This document shows positions 1 through 9,741 of a stretch of 53,605 nucleotides of DNA, one piece after another (within the stretch, counting starts at the first letter, position 1; each line of letters opens with the position of its first letter). Position numbers and translations under genes: made by a program. The DNA is taken from contig JALSOA010000014.1 in the NCBI GenBank assembly GCA_026986725.1, forward strand, positions 1-53,605. The letters run 5' to 3'. The stretch is from Acidobacteriota bacterium (lineage in GTDB: Bacteria > Acidobacteriota > Holophagae > Thermotomaculales > Thermotomaculaceae). Below the pieces are notes generated by a model. The model searched no databases and was not told where the DNA came from. It saw nothing but the letters and a program-made list of their open reading frames with translations.

Positions 1-2
1 GT

Positions 3-890
3 GTGTCGGCAACTATGGGAAGAAGAATAACATATTACAACATTTTGTTCAGTGAACCATGGCTTTTTGATTACCCCAATTCCTTTACAATAAACCTGTT
101 CAATTCGGAAGCCGATTACTATAACTTTTCAAGAAAGGCAAATGGCTTCAGTGTCAATTTTGGTTTCAGGATAACCACATTTCTAACTTACTCAATTGGT
201 TACAGATACGAACTTGTTGATGTTCCTGGTTCTTCATTACAGAAAAACTCCATATTCAAACCAATATCAAACAGGCTTACCTCTTCCATTATTCAATCTT
301 TTATATACAATAGGTTGAATCACCCTTTTATGCCTACTGAAGGTGAAAAGTATATGATTAGTTTTGAGTATGCTGGGTGGCAATTGGGTGGTGACAACTT
401 TAAGTACACGGTGGGATTGAAAGCAACCAAACTGTTTCCTGTTTACAAAAAAACATTCATTGATGTAAATATGACTGCTTACTATCAAAAAGGATTGGAA
501 GGAAATATAATCCCCTATTATGACAGGTACTTTATTGGGGGTACAAATACAGTGAGGGGTTACGATTACAGAAGAATATCACCGCTTGATCCTGAAACAA
601 GGCAGCCGATTGGTGGAACAAAAATGTTTGTGGCAAATTTTGAATATGTGTTACCTGTTGCAAATAAATTTCAATTTGCACTATTCTATGATATGGGAGG
701 TGTCTGGACGGAGGATATGGGATGGTTCTCAAAGGAGTTTAAAATGAAAAGGTCATGGGGTTTTGAGGCAAGATTCAATTTGCCTGTTTTTCAGATGCCA
801 ATGAGGGTGATTTATGGCATACCGCTTGATGAGATACCAGGCCAGGATAAGGCAGGAAACATTGAATTTACCATTGGAACCATATTTTAA
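3..890 (+). CDS. bamA: BamA/Omp85 outer-membrane assembly factor, C-terminal barrel (5' truncated)
   Basis: The reading frame is open from the window edge, so only the last 295 codons are present; the POTRA domains lie outside. What remains is an alternating beta-barrel sequence. It contains the Omp85 loop-6 signature VRGY (bases 552-563, within GGTNTVRGYDYR) and ends in a C-terminal Phe (FTIGTIF), the usual outer-membrane barrel terminus. BamA folds and inserts beta-barrel proteins into the outer membrane. The skp-lpxD-fabZ-lpxA order that follows is the classic BamA neighbourhood, which separates it from TamA or a TpsB transporter. The true start cannot be seen. Confidence 0.9.
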   Translation: MSATMGRRITYYNILFSEPWLFDYPNSFTINLFNSEADYYNFSRKANGFSVNFGFRITTFLTYSIGYRYELVDVPGSSLQKNSIFKPISNRLTSSIIQSFIYNRLNHPFMPTEGEKYMISFEYAGWQLGGDNFKYTVGLKATKLFPVYKKTFIDVNMTAYYQKGLEGNIIPYYDRYFIGGTNTVRGYDYRRISPLDPETRQPIGGTKMFVANFEYVLPVANKFQFALFYDMGGVWTEDMGWFSKEFKMKRSWGFEARFNLPVFQMPMRVIYGIPLDEIPGQDKAGNIEFTIGTIF

Positions 891-922
891 GTTTTTCCAA
901 ATATATTGAAGGAGAGGTGCTT

Positions 923-1435
923 ATGAAAAAATTGGGATTATTTTGTGCGATCATTTTGGCTTTGATTTTTACAGGTTCTGTATTTGCTCAGACAAAGGTT
1001 GCGGTTGTCGATGCAGACCAGGTTATCCTTCAATCACAGAGGGGTAAAGCCTTTTTGAAAGAACTGGATGCTTTTGCAAAGAAAAAGGATGCAGAGATCA
1101 AAAAAAAGGTTGCTGAATTTCAACAATTGCAAAAAGAGTACAGGGCAAAGGCCCCTTCTTTATCAGAGGATAAGGCGATGGAGTTCCAGAAGAGATTGTC
1201 TGATATGCAGATTGAGATAAAGAGAATGCAGGACGATGCAAGCAGAGAGTTTAAACTAAAAAGGGACAAAGGGTTTGAGAAGTTTAGAAAAATATTACAG
1301 CCAATAATTGAAAAGATTGCAAAGGAAAAGGGTATTGATATTATATTTTCAAGGGCTCAAAGCGGAATTGCTTACCATTCACCGGCGGTTGATATTACTC
1401 AGGAAGTAATCAAGAGGTTTGATGCTGCAAAGTAA
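923..1435 (+). CDS. skp: Skp/OmpH-family periplasmic chaperone
   Basis: The protein has about 170 residues and begins with a signal peptide (MKKLGLFCAIILALIFTGS, cleavage near VFA-QT). A highly charged, Lys/Glu-rich helical middle follows, as expected for the Skp tentacles, and then a short beta/helix C-terminus containing IDIIFSRAQSGIAY. I chose ATG 923 over the in-frame GTG at 917 because the ribosome-binding site GGAGAGG (911-917) is correctly spaced for it and the GTG lies inside that site. Skp holds unfolded outer-membrane proteins for BamA, which is encoded just upstream. The end overlaps lpxD by 14 bases, suggesting translational coupling. Confidence 0.9.
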   Translation: MKKLGLFCAIILALIFTGSVFAQTKVAVVDADQVILQSQRGKAFLKELDAFAKKKDAEIKKKVAEFQQLQKEYRAKAPSLSEDKAMEFQKRLSDMQIEIKRMQDDASREFKLKRDKGFEKFRKILQPIIEKIAKEKGIDIIFSRAQSGIAYHSPAVDITQEVIKRFDAAK

Positions 1436-2429
1436 GGTGTTTAAACTTTCTGAACTGGCAAAGAAATTCAATCTTGTCTTAAAGGGTAAAGATATTGAAA
1501 TTAAAGGGGTGGGGTCTTTGGAAGGTGCCACCCCTTTTTGTTTAAGTTATTTAAGAGACAGGTCTTTCCTTAAAAAGGCAAAGGATTCAAAGGCAGGTGC
1601 TTTCATTGTCCCGGAGGATTTGAAGGATGAGTTTAAAAGGCCTGTCTTGATAGCAAAAGACCCATACCTTGCCTTTATTGAGATTGAAAATCTGTTTTTA
1701 AAGCCTTTTGAAATTCACCGACAACCGGGTTTGACCTTTATACACCCTGATGCAAAGATTGGAAGCAATGTTGAAATTGCTCCATTTTGTTATATAGGGA
1801 AAGATGTAAAGATTGGAGACAATGTCAGGCTGTTTCCCGGCGTGAAACTCCTTGACAATGTGGAGATTGGAGAAAATACAACTGTATATCCAAATGTGAC
1901 TGTTTTTGAGGGTTGCAAAATTGGTAAAAACTGTCAGATTGGAGCAAACACAACAATTGGTGGAGACGGTTTTGGTTTTCACTTTTCGAACGGAATCCAC
2001 AACAAGGTGCCTCAAACAGGTATTGTAAGGATTGAAGACAATGTTGAGGTTGGAAGCAATGTGGCAATAGACAGGGCAACATTTGGAGAAACGGTAATAG
2101 GGGAGGGCACAAAGATAGACAACCTTGTTCAGATAGGACACAATGTAAAGATTGGAAAGCATTGTATATTGGTTGCAATGGTTGGTATTGCAGGAAGCAC
2201 CGAAATCGGTGATTACACTGTTATTGCAGGAAAGGCGGGAATAACTGGACACATAAAGATCGGGAAAGGCGTAACAATAGGAGGCGGTTCCGTTGTTTTA
2301 AAATCTGTAGGGGACGGAGAGTTTGTGGTTGGGTACCCTGCAATTAACGATAAAGAATGGAAGAGGATACAGGCTTATATTTCAAAACTTCCTGAAATGT
2401 ATAAAAAACTAAAAAAAATAAAAGAATAA
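1422..2429 (+). CDS. lpxD: UDP-3-O-acylglucosamine N-acyltransferase LpxD
   Basis: The protein has about 335 residues. An N-terminal uridine-binding domain (about 1-100) is followed by many hexapeptide repeats ([LIV]-G-x4) that build a left-handed beta-helix. The catalytic histidine lies in LVQIGHNVKIG (His240 here, equivalent to His239 in E. coli), and the family stretch GDGFGFHF is present. The enzyme adds the N-linked acyl chain in the third step of lipid A synthesis. Start ATG 1422 is preferred to TTG 1419, with AAGAGG just upstream. It overlaps skp and is followed by fabZ and lpxA, so the block is probably co-transcribed. Confidence 0.95.
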   Translation: MLQSKVFKLSELAKKFNLVLKGKDIEIKGVGSLEGATPFCLSYLRDRSFLKKAKDSKAGAFIVPEDLKDEFKRPVLIAKDPYLAFIEIENLFLKPFEIHRQPGLTFIHPDAKIGSNVEIAPFCYIGKDVKIGDNVRLFPGVKLLDNVEIGENTTVYPNVTVFEGCKIGKNCQIGANTTIGGDGFGFHFSNGIHNKVPQTGIVRIEDNVEVGSNVAIDRATFGETVIGEGTKIDNLVQIGHNVKIGKHCILVAMVGIAGSTEIGDYTVIAGKAGITGHIKIGKGVTIGGGSVVLKSVGDGEFVVGYPAINDKEWKRIQAYISKLPEMYKKLKKIKE

Positions 2430-2451
2430 AAAGGTTCAGGGTAAGAGGAGG

Positions 2452-2889
2452 ATGGATAGTATGCTTTTAACTTTTGAGGACATAAAAAAGATTTTGCCTC
2501 ACAGATATCCGTTTTTGCTTATTGACAGAGTGCTGGATGTAGAACCTGACAGAAGAATTAAGGCAATTAAAAATGTTACCGGCAATGAGCCATTTTTCCA
2601 GGGGCATTTTCCCCACAACGCAGTTATGCCAGGTGTATTGATAGTTGAGGCAATGGCGCAGGCAGGAGCAGTATGCTTGCTTGTTGAAAGAGAGGTTAAA
2701 GGAACTCTGGTTTTTGCTGGAATTGAAAAGGTTAAGTTTAGAAAGCCTGTTGTGCCAGGTGATACAATTGTCTTTGAGGTTGAGGTTTTAAACTTAAAAA
2801 AGAGGTTTTGCAAATTAAAAGGAAAAGCATTTGTTGACGGAAATCTTGTTGCCGAAGCCACCTTCTCTTCGGCTCTGGCAGAGATGTAA
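2452..2889 (+). CDS. fabZ: 3-hydroxyacyl-ACP dehydratase FabZ
   Basis: A single hot-dog-fold protein of 145 residues, the usual FabZ length. The active-site elements are GHFPHNAVMPG (His52) and VEAMAQAG (Glu66), and it opens with the typical ILPHRYPFLLIDRVL. It dehydrates 3-hydroxyacyl-ACP in fatty acid synthesis and competes with LpxA and LpxD for the same substrate, which is why it is so often encoded between them. A good AGAGGAGG site precedes ATG 2452; a second ATG nine bases later is possible but lacks that spacing. Confidence 0.95.
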   Translation: MDSMLLTFEDIKKILPHRYPFLLIDRVLDVEPDRRIKAIKNVTGNEPFFQGHFPHNAVMPGVLIVEAMAQAGAVCLLVEREVKGTLVFAGIEKVKFRKPVVPGDTIVFEVEVLNLKKRFCKLKGKAFVDGNLVAEATFSSALAEM

Positions 2890-2901
2890 AAGGGAGGAAT
2901 T

Positions 2902-3672
2902 ATGATACACCCGACTGCAATTGTCGGAAAAAATGTCGAAATAGGGAAAGGGGTGGAGATAGGCCCTTTCTGTGTTATTAATGACCATGTGAAAATAGGT
3001 GATGGCACGAAACTGCTTTCTCATGTTCAGATTGATTCAAACACGCAGATAGGCAAAAACAACACAATTTATCCCTTCTGCGTAATTGGATTTCCCCCGC
3101 AGGATTTAAAATACCATGGAGAAGAGACACAGACTATTGTTGGTGATGAAAATGTTATCCGTGAGTACACAACTATTCACAGAGGTACTGTAACAGGCAG
3201 AAGCGAAACAGTGGTTGGTTCAAAAAACTTTATCATGGCTTACAGCCACATCGCACACGACTGTATTGTGGGGGATAACAACATTTTCGTTAACGGTGCA
3301 ACATTGGGGGGACATGTTACTGTTGGAAATGGGGTGTACATAGGAGCATATTCAGGGGTTCACCAGTTTTGCAGAATTGGAGACCACGCATTTATTGGCG
3401 GTTACTCTGTTATCACTCAGGATGCTTTGCCCTTTGTTAAAACAGTTGGAAACAGGGCTAAAACCTACGATATAAATGTCATTGGGCTTGAAAGAAAGGG
3501 TTTTCCAAGAGAAACCATAGATGCTTTGAAAAAGTCTTACAGGATACTTGTTAGAAGGGGATTGAAATTAAAAGAGGCACTTGAAGAGATAAGGAAAGAG
3601 TTTCCTCACATACCTGAGGCTTTATACTTTGCCGACTTTATTGAACAAAGCCAGAGAGGTATATGCAGATAA
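2902..3672 (+). CDS. lpxA: UDP-N-acetylglucosamine acyltransferase LpxA
   Basis: The protein has 256 residues: about 190 residues of hexapeptide repeats (for example GKNVEIGKGVEIGPF) and then the helical C-terminal domain typical of LpxA (GLERKGFPRETIDALKKSYR). The catalytic His is in YSHIAHDC (His119 here, corresponding to His125 in E. coli). It carries out the first committed step of lipid A synthesis. It lies 12 bases after fabZ with an AGGGAGG site. LpxB or LpxI, which often follow, are absent from this window. Confidence 0.95.
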   Translation: MIHPTAIVGKNVEIGKGVEIGPFCVINDHVKIGDGTKLLSHVQIDSNTQIGKNNTIYPFCVIGFPPQDLKYHGEETQTIVGDENVIREYTTIHRGTVTGRSETVVGSKNFIMAYSHIAHDCIVGDNNIFVNGATLGGHVTVGNGVYIGAYSGVHQFCRIGDHAFIGGYSVITQDALPFVKTVGNRAKTYDINVIGLERKGFPRETIDALKKSYRILVRRGLKLKEALEEIRKEFPHIPEALYFADFIEQSQRGICR

Positions 3673-3678
3673 GCATAT

Positions 3679-4662
3679 ATGCCTGAAAAATTAGATGGAT
3701 TTAAAATAGGGTATGTTGAAATAAAATTCCCCGCCATTCAGGCACCTATGGCGGGGATAACACACTCTCCATTCAGGATTCTTCTCTCTAATTATGGAAA
3801 ACCAGGGTTGTTTTTCTCTGAAATGCTAAGTGCAAGAAGTGTGTTAAATGAGGATTTTTCCAACTCAATTTACCTTAAATGTATTGATACAGAAAAGGAA
3901 AGGCCAATTGCATACCAGATTTTTTCATCTGATAAAGAGTCAGCCTTTGTAGCCTGCGAAAGGCTAAACAAAGAAAAATACATTGATATTGTTGATTTCA
4001 ATCTGTCCTGCCCTGCGCCTGAGATTGCAAAAAAGAGAAAGGCCGGAGCTTTTCTTCTTTCAGACTTAGTACTTTCTCACTCTATACTAAAAACAATGAA
4101 AAAAGCATTGACCAAACCTTTAACAGTTAAGGTAAGGATTGGTGTAAAAGAAGACAAAGGTTTTTTAAAAGATCTTGTTTCAATGGTGGAAGATGCAGGG
4201 GTTAATGCTATAACCGTTCACCCGAGGCTTGTTAAGGATAAATTAAAAGGGAGATCAAAGTGGGAATACATTGGCTTTGTTAAAGATATTGCAAAAATAC
4301 CTGTTATTGGAAACGGTGATGTAAAAACAAAAAATGATTTCTTTAAAATGATTGACGAGACAGGCTGCGACGGTGTTATGATTGGAAGAGCCGTTGTTCA
4401 AAAGCCGTGGATTTTCGGGGAAATATCAGGAAAAGAATTTAATATTGATGCGGTTTTTTTAATTGAACTTTACTCAACTATGCTTACACTTTACACCTCA
4501 TTCTTTCCCCCTGAAAAGGCTATAGGAAGGATTAAAGAGTTTACCTGGTACTTTTCAAAAAACCTCAAGTTTGGCCATCACTTTGCTTCCATGGTTCAGG
4601 CTTCAACAGATGTTGAAAATATAAAATCCTTTTTCAAAGAGGCAATTAAAACCTGTTTTTAG
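3679..4662 (+). CDS. tRNA-dihydrouridine synthase (Dus family)
   Basis: A TIM-barrel flavoenzyme of 327 residues that reduces specific uridines in tRNA to dihydrouridine. It shows the FMN-binding opening APMAGITHSPFR, the catalytic-Cys region FNLSCPAPEIAKK, VKVRIGVKED, NAITVHPR, PVIGNGDV and GVMIGRA. These are Dus hallmarks, and the length fits DusB/Dus of unspecified class. It begins six bases after lpxA and is probably part of the same transcript, although its function is unrelated to lipid A. The sub-family (B or C) cannot be fixed by eye. Confidence 0.88.
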   Translation: MPEKLDGFKIGYVEIKFPAIQAPMAGITHSPFRILLSNYGKPGLFFSEMLSARSVLNEDFSNSIYLKCIDTEKERPIAYQIFSSDKESAFVACERLNKEKYIDIVDFNLSCPAPEIAKKRKAGAFLLSDLVLSHSILKTMKKALTKPLTVKVRIGVKEDKGFLKDLVSMVEDAGVNAITVHPRLVKDKLKGRSKWEYIGFVKDIAKIPVIGNGDVKTKNDFFKMIDETGCDGVMIGRAVVQKPWIFGEISGKEFNIDAVFLIELYSTMLTLYTSFFPPEKAIGRIKEFTWYFSKNLKFGHHFASMVQASTDVENIKSFFKEAIKTCF

Positions 4663-4710
4663 TGTCACTTTTCTCTCTTAAAAGGTATCTAATTAAGTGA
4701 GAGGTGTTTT

Positions 4711-6243
4711 GTGTTCAGGATTGAAAGAAGCGAAAGGGTTTTCTTTGCCTTTTTACTCTTTTTCTTTGTTAACCTCTTAATTTACACAGACAAAATGCCC
4801 CTTTACCACGAAGAGCCGAGAAGGACTATTATTGCACAGGAGATGCTTTTATCAGGTGATTACATTACCCCGACAGTTTGCAGGGAAGACTATCTGAAAA
4901 AGCCCCCATTTCAAAACTGGCTAATATTAATTGAAGGGAAATTAACAGGAAGTATTACAAACCTTGAGGCAAGGTTACCGTCGATCTTTGCATTTCTTTT
5001 GACATCAATTTTTTTGTTTTTGCTTTTTGAGGACAGAAAAAGGGGATTTGTTGCATCTTTTATATTTATGACATCCTATGTTACCCTCTTTTCCTATTCA
5101 AACAAAGCAGAGCCTGATATGGTATTCACATTCTTAACCTTTATGGCTTATTACTTTTTTGTGAAGGGTGAGGGAGTTTTTTACTTTGTTTCATCTTCTC
5201 TCTTTATGGGGCTTTCTATTTTAACAAAGGGAATTTCTCCAGTGTTTTTTTACCCTGCTTTTTTAATCTATTACATTTTAAAAAAAAAGGATTTTTTCAA
5301 AAACACTTTAAAACTTGTGTTTCACTTTGCACTGTCAATGCTTTTGCCCCTTTTATGGCTTTATTTGTATTCTCTCAATTCCGGTCTTAATCCTTTATTT
5401 TCAATGTATTCGAGAGAGGTCTCTTCAAGAATGACAGGCTCTTTTTTTGAGGTCTTTTTTCACATAGTTATTTTCCCTTTTAGGGTGTTGCTTGCCCTTT
5501 TCCCCTGGAGCATTGTGTTTATCTTTATTTTCAAGAGAGATCTTTTTAAAAACTCTTTTAAAGAAAAACTGTTTGCAACCTCATTCTTTGTGGTTTTTGT
5601 CGCTTTTTTTGTAATGACTGTATTCCCCGGTGGAAAAGGAAGATACTTTATGCCTGCTGTTCCCTTTTTTGCTGTTATACTCACCTATTTCTGCCCCAAA
5701 GCATTGCCTTTAAAAAGGGTATTTAAGTATTCGGGTTTTGGCATTTTGATACTCTTTTATACGGTTTTTTCTTTCTATCTTTTTAAAAACGGATATGTAT
5801 TCCAGGGTGGTATTTTAATTTTGATAGGGATAACAATGTTCTATTTTTTAAAAAAAGATTATTTTGTTTTTGATTTTTTGGTTATTTTCTCGACATTTCT
5901 CTTTTTGTTTTACATTCATGGTATTTACCTTTACAGGGCAAATACAAAGAAAAAGTACAGCCAGATTGCAGGGTACATTTACTCCATTCTTCCGGAAAAA
6001 GATGAGCCAATCATTGTTGACAACACATTGAAACCTGAGTTTGTTTCCCTTGCATTAAACCTTGAAAGGCTTACAGGAGAGTTTGTTTATTCAAACAGGG
6101 TTTTAAAGATGCCATCATCTTATTATTTGATAACCTCCAGAAACAATCTTAAAGGTTGCAAATTGCTCTATAAATGCAATTGCTCTAAAAATGTACCATC
6201 TCTTTTTGTCTTCCAGTGTAATGAGCAAAAAAAATTGAAATGA
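4711..6243 (+). CDS. ArnT/PMT-type membrane glycosyltransferase
   Basis: The protein has 510 residues with about 10-12 hydrophobic segments. The first periplasmic loop has the ArnT/PMT_2 pattern: an acidic pair (HEEPRRTIIAQEML) followed by SGDYITP and YLKKPPFQNWL. Enzymes of this GT-C family move a sugar from a polyprenyl-phosphate donor to lipid A, protein or another acceptor on the outer face of the inner membrane. Position after the lipid A genes makes lipid A or core modification plausible, but the acceptor is not shown. The start is GTG 4711 after GAGAGGTG. The usual D-E pair reads E-E here. Confidence 0.75.
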   Translation: MFRIERSERVFFAFLLFFFVNLLIYTDKMPLYHEEPRRTIIAQEMLLSGDYITPTVCREDYLKKPPFQNWLILIEGKLTGSITNLEARLPSIFAFLLTSIFLFLLFEDRKRGFVASFIFMTSYVTLFSYSNKAEPDMVFTFLTFMAYYFFVKGEGVFYFVSSSLFMGLSILTKGISPVFFYPAFLIYYILKKKDFFKNTLKLVFHFALSMLLPLLWLYLYSLNSGLNPLFSMYSREVSSRMTGSFFEVFFHIVIFPFRVLLALFPWSIVFIFIFKRDLFKNSFKEKLFATSFFVVFVAFFVMTVFPGGKGRYFMPAVPFFAVILTYFCPKALPLKRVFKYSGFGILILFYTVFSFYLFKNGYVFQGGILILIGITMFYFLKKDYFVFDFLVIFSTFLFLFYIHGIYLYRANTKKKYSQIAGYIYSILPEKDEPIIVDNTLKPEFVSLALNLERLTGEFVYSNRVLKMPSSYYLITSRNNLKGCKLLYKCNCSKNVPSLFVFQCNEQKKLK

Positions 6244-6246
6244 AAA

Positions 6247-6323
6247 TGTTGGGTTACAGCAAGGTTCTTGGAAATTTAAAAAAAGTTTTTTGTTGCGTAT
6301 CCACCAGTGCCTGTAACCCAACA
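6247..6323. repeat. 13-bp perfect inverted repeat with 51-nt loop between convergent genes
   Basis: TGTTGGGTTACAG (6247-6259) is exactly complemented by CTGTAACCCAACA (6311-6323). The pair lies in the 98-base gap between the convergent glycosyltransferase and MFS genes. The loop holds an A-run followed by a T-run (about 6278-6291). A bidirectional terminator, a small structured RNA or a dispersed repeat are all possible. A standard hairpin-plus-U-tract terminator is not obvious because the loop is long. Confidence 0.55.
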
Positions 6324-6341
6324 CACATTATTGGTGATAAT

Positions 6342-7661
6342 TTACGGCCTCTCTAACACCCCTCCTGCTTCGGCATCTGCCTTTTTGAGAAGGTATGCGA
6401 AGATAAGCCCAACAAAGCCAAGGCATGCAAACATTATCATTGATGCGGTGTATGTGTGAGTTACATCCCTTAATTTACCATTGAGAAAGGGAAACAGGGC
6501 AAGCCCCAAATTCTGAACCATTGTCATCAATCCGTATGCTGAGCCCTGAAACCTCTCTTCAACAATTAAAGGTATTGATGGCCACATTGCAGCAGGGACA
6601 AGCACAAATGCTGCGCCTAAAATCATCATTGGATACTTTGGAGGAATATAGGTAAAACCCATTAGAAGGTATGCAACAACCATTAAAACAGAGCCGAAAA
6701 TCATCAAGGTTGCCCTTTTGCCTATTTTGTCAACAAGACTCCCTGCAAATGGGGCAAGAAACATCGATGCAGCGATTATTATTGTTGTTGTTCCCCCTGC
6801 CGTGTCAAACATGTGGATTATATTGTAAAAAGCCTGATAGAAGAATCCCCCTCCGCTTGGAACGGTTAAAGGAAGATGGTATTTATCGTGAAAGAAGTCT
6901 GTTGAAAGCGCTGTAAATGGGAATATTGCAGAGTAAAAGGTTACGCAGAGTATTGTTACATACCAGTATGATTTTGAGAAAACCTTTACATCGGATAGTT
7001 TTACCTTTTCATCTGCAAGAGGTTTTGGAAGATTTAAAACATTTTCTCCGTGTTTGTCCATTATTGCATAAACAAATGCCGCAAGAAGGGAAAATGCACA
7101 GAATATAACGGCAGCCCACAGTGCAGCCTTGTAATTTCCGAAGTGCTTTGCAATTAAGGCTTCTGTGTTGAATGAGAAAAGTGTTCCAAGCCTGCTTATG
7201 GTAAGTGCAATACCGAAGGAGAGTGCAAGCTCTTTCCCCTTAAACCACCTTGCAAGTATAGCGCTCTGGGCAACAACAAGGGATTCGCTTCCTGCACCGA
7301 ATATAAACCTTCCAATCATTAGAACGGTAACATTCGGGGCAAAGGCAACTATTGCAGCCCCTATTGTAACGAGGGTGGCAAATATAATTGTTGCAAGCCT
7401 TGTGCCTATTAAGTCAATTAGCATTCCACCTAAAAATACCGAAACTATTGCTGCGATTGAATAGACTGTGTACATTGTCCCTATTATGCTCCTTGACACC
7501 CCCAACTCTTTTATAAGGGTAGGCGCAATTGCACCTATTGAATCGTAGGCAAAGTAACTGCCGTAGGTTAAAAGGCTTACAAAGAAAAGAACGGTGAACC
7601 TGTAAAGCCTTGTTGAGGGGTGAAAAAAACTGTTTTCTTCCATTAAAGCGTTTTCACTCAT
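6342..7661 (-). CDS. Major facilitator superfamily transporter
   Basis: The protein has 439 residues with about 12 membrane segments. The MFS loop 2-3 motif is seen as GGMLIDLIGTRLA and a related motif in the second half as GSLVDKIGKRATLM. The central cytoplasmic loop (KPLADEKVKLSDVKVF) separates the two six-helix halves. The substrate cannot be told from sequence; eukaryotic MFSD1-like and oxalate/formate-antiporter-like members have similar loops. An AAAGGAG site lies 7 bases before the ATG. It follows upp by 18 bases on the same strand, so it is the last gene of a serS-upp-MFS operon. Confidence 0.85.
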   Translation of the reverse strand: MSENALMEENSFFHPSTRLYRFTVLFFVSLLTYGSYFAYDSIGAIAPTLIKELGVSRSIIGTMYTVYSIAAIVSVFLGGMLIDLIGTRLATIIFATLVTIGAAIVAFAPNVTVLMIGRFIFGAGSESLVVAQSAILARWFKGKELALSFGIALTISRLGTLFSFNTEALIAKHFGNYKAALWAAVIFCAFSLLAAFVYAIMDKHGENVLNLPKPLADEKVKLSDVKVFSKSYWYVTILCVTFYSAIFPFTALSTDFFHDKYHLPLTVPSGGGFFYQAFYNIIHMFDTAGGTTTIIIAASMFLAPFAGSLVDKIGKRATLMIFGSVLMVVAYLLMGFTYIPPKYPMMILGAAFVLVPAAMWPSIPLIVEERFQGSAYGLMTMVQNLGLALFPFLNGKLRDVTHTYTASMIMFACLGFVGLIFAYLLKKADAEAGGVLERP

Positions 7662-7679
7662 AGCAAAACTCCTTTATTT

Positions 7680-9613
<1,934 letters not shown>

Positions 9614-9626
9614 TCAATCATAAAGG

Positions 9627-9655
9627 ATTTTACAGGAAAATCATTGAATTGTTAA
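9627..9655 (-). promoter_or_regulatory. Sigma-70-type promoter candidate for serS-upp-MFS
   Basis: On the minus strand, TTAACA (9650-9655) and TAAAAT (9627-9632) are separated by 17 bases, with the serS ATG 34 bases further on. The -35 matches the consensus at 5 of 6 positions and the -10 at 5 of 6. It lies in the short divergent gap shared with the carboxypeptidase promoter. Confidence 0.55.
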
Positions 9656-9694
9656 ATCATTTAAAAAAATAAAAAGGGTGTAAATTTTAAATTG

Positions 9695-9722
9695 TTGGCA
9701 AACGAAAATGAAAAGGTAAAAT
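9695..9722 (+). promoter_or_regulatory. Sigma-70-type promoter candidate for the M14 peptidase operon
   Basis: TTGGCA (9695-9700) and TAAAAT (9717-9722) are separated by 16 bases, and the AGGGAGGGG ribosome site and ATG 9742 follow directly. This gives a very short 5' leader of roughly a dozen bases. It is back to back with the serS promoter candidate. Confidence 0.55.
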
Positions 9723-9741
9723 AAAAGTGTAGGGAGGGGAT

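Noticed and set aside
1698-2252. 184-codon minus-strand open frame opposite lpxD
   Set aside because: It mirrors the repetitive hexapeptide codons of lpxD, has no ribosome site and reads as a low-complexity Cys/Asn/Ser-rich protein. It is a shadow of the real gene.
1700-3450. Tandem DNA repeats in lpxD and lpxA
   Set aside because: The repeating pattern is the hexapeptide protein repeat, expected for the family, and not a DNA repeat element.
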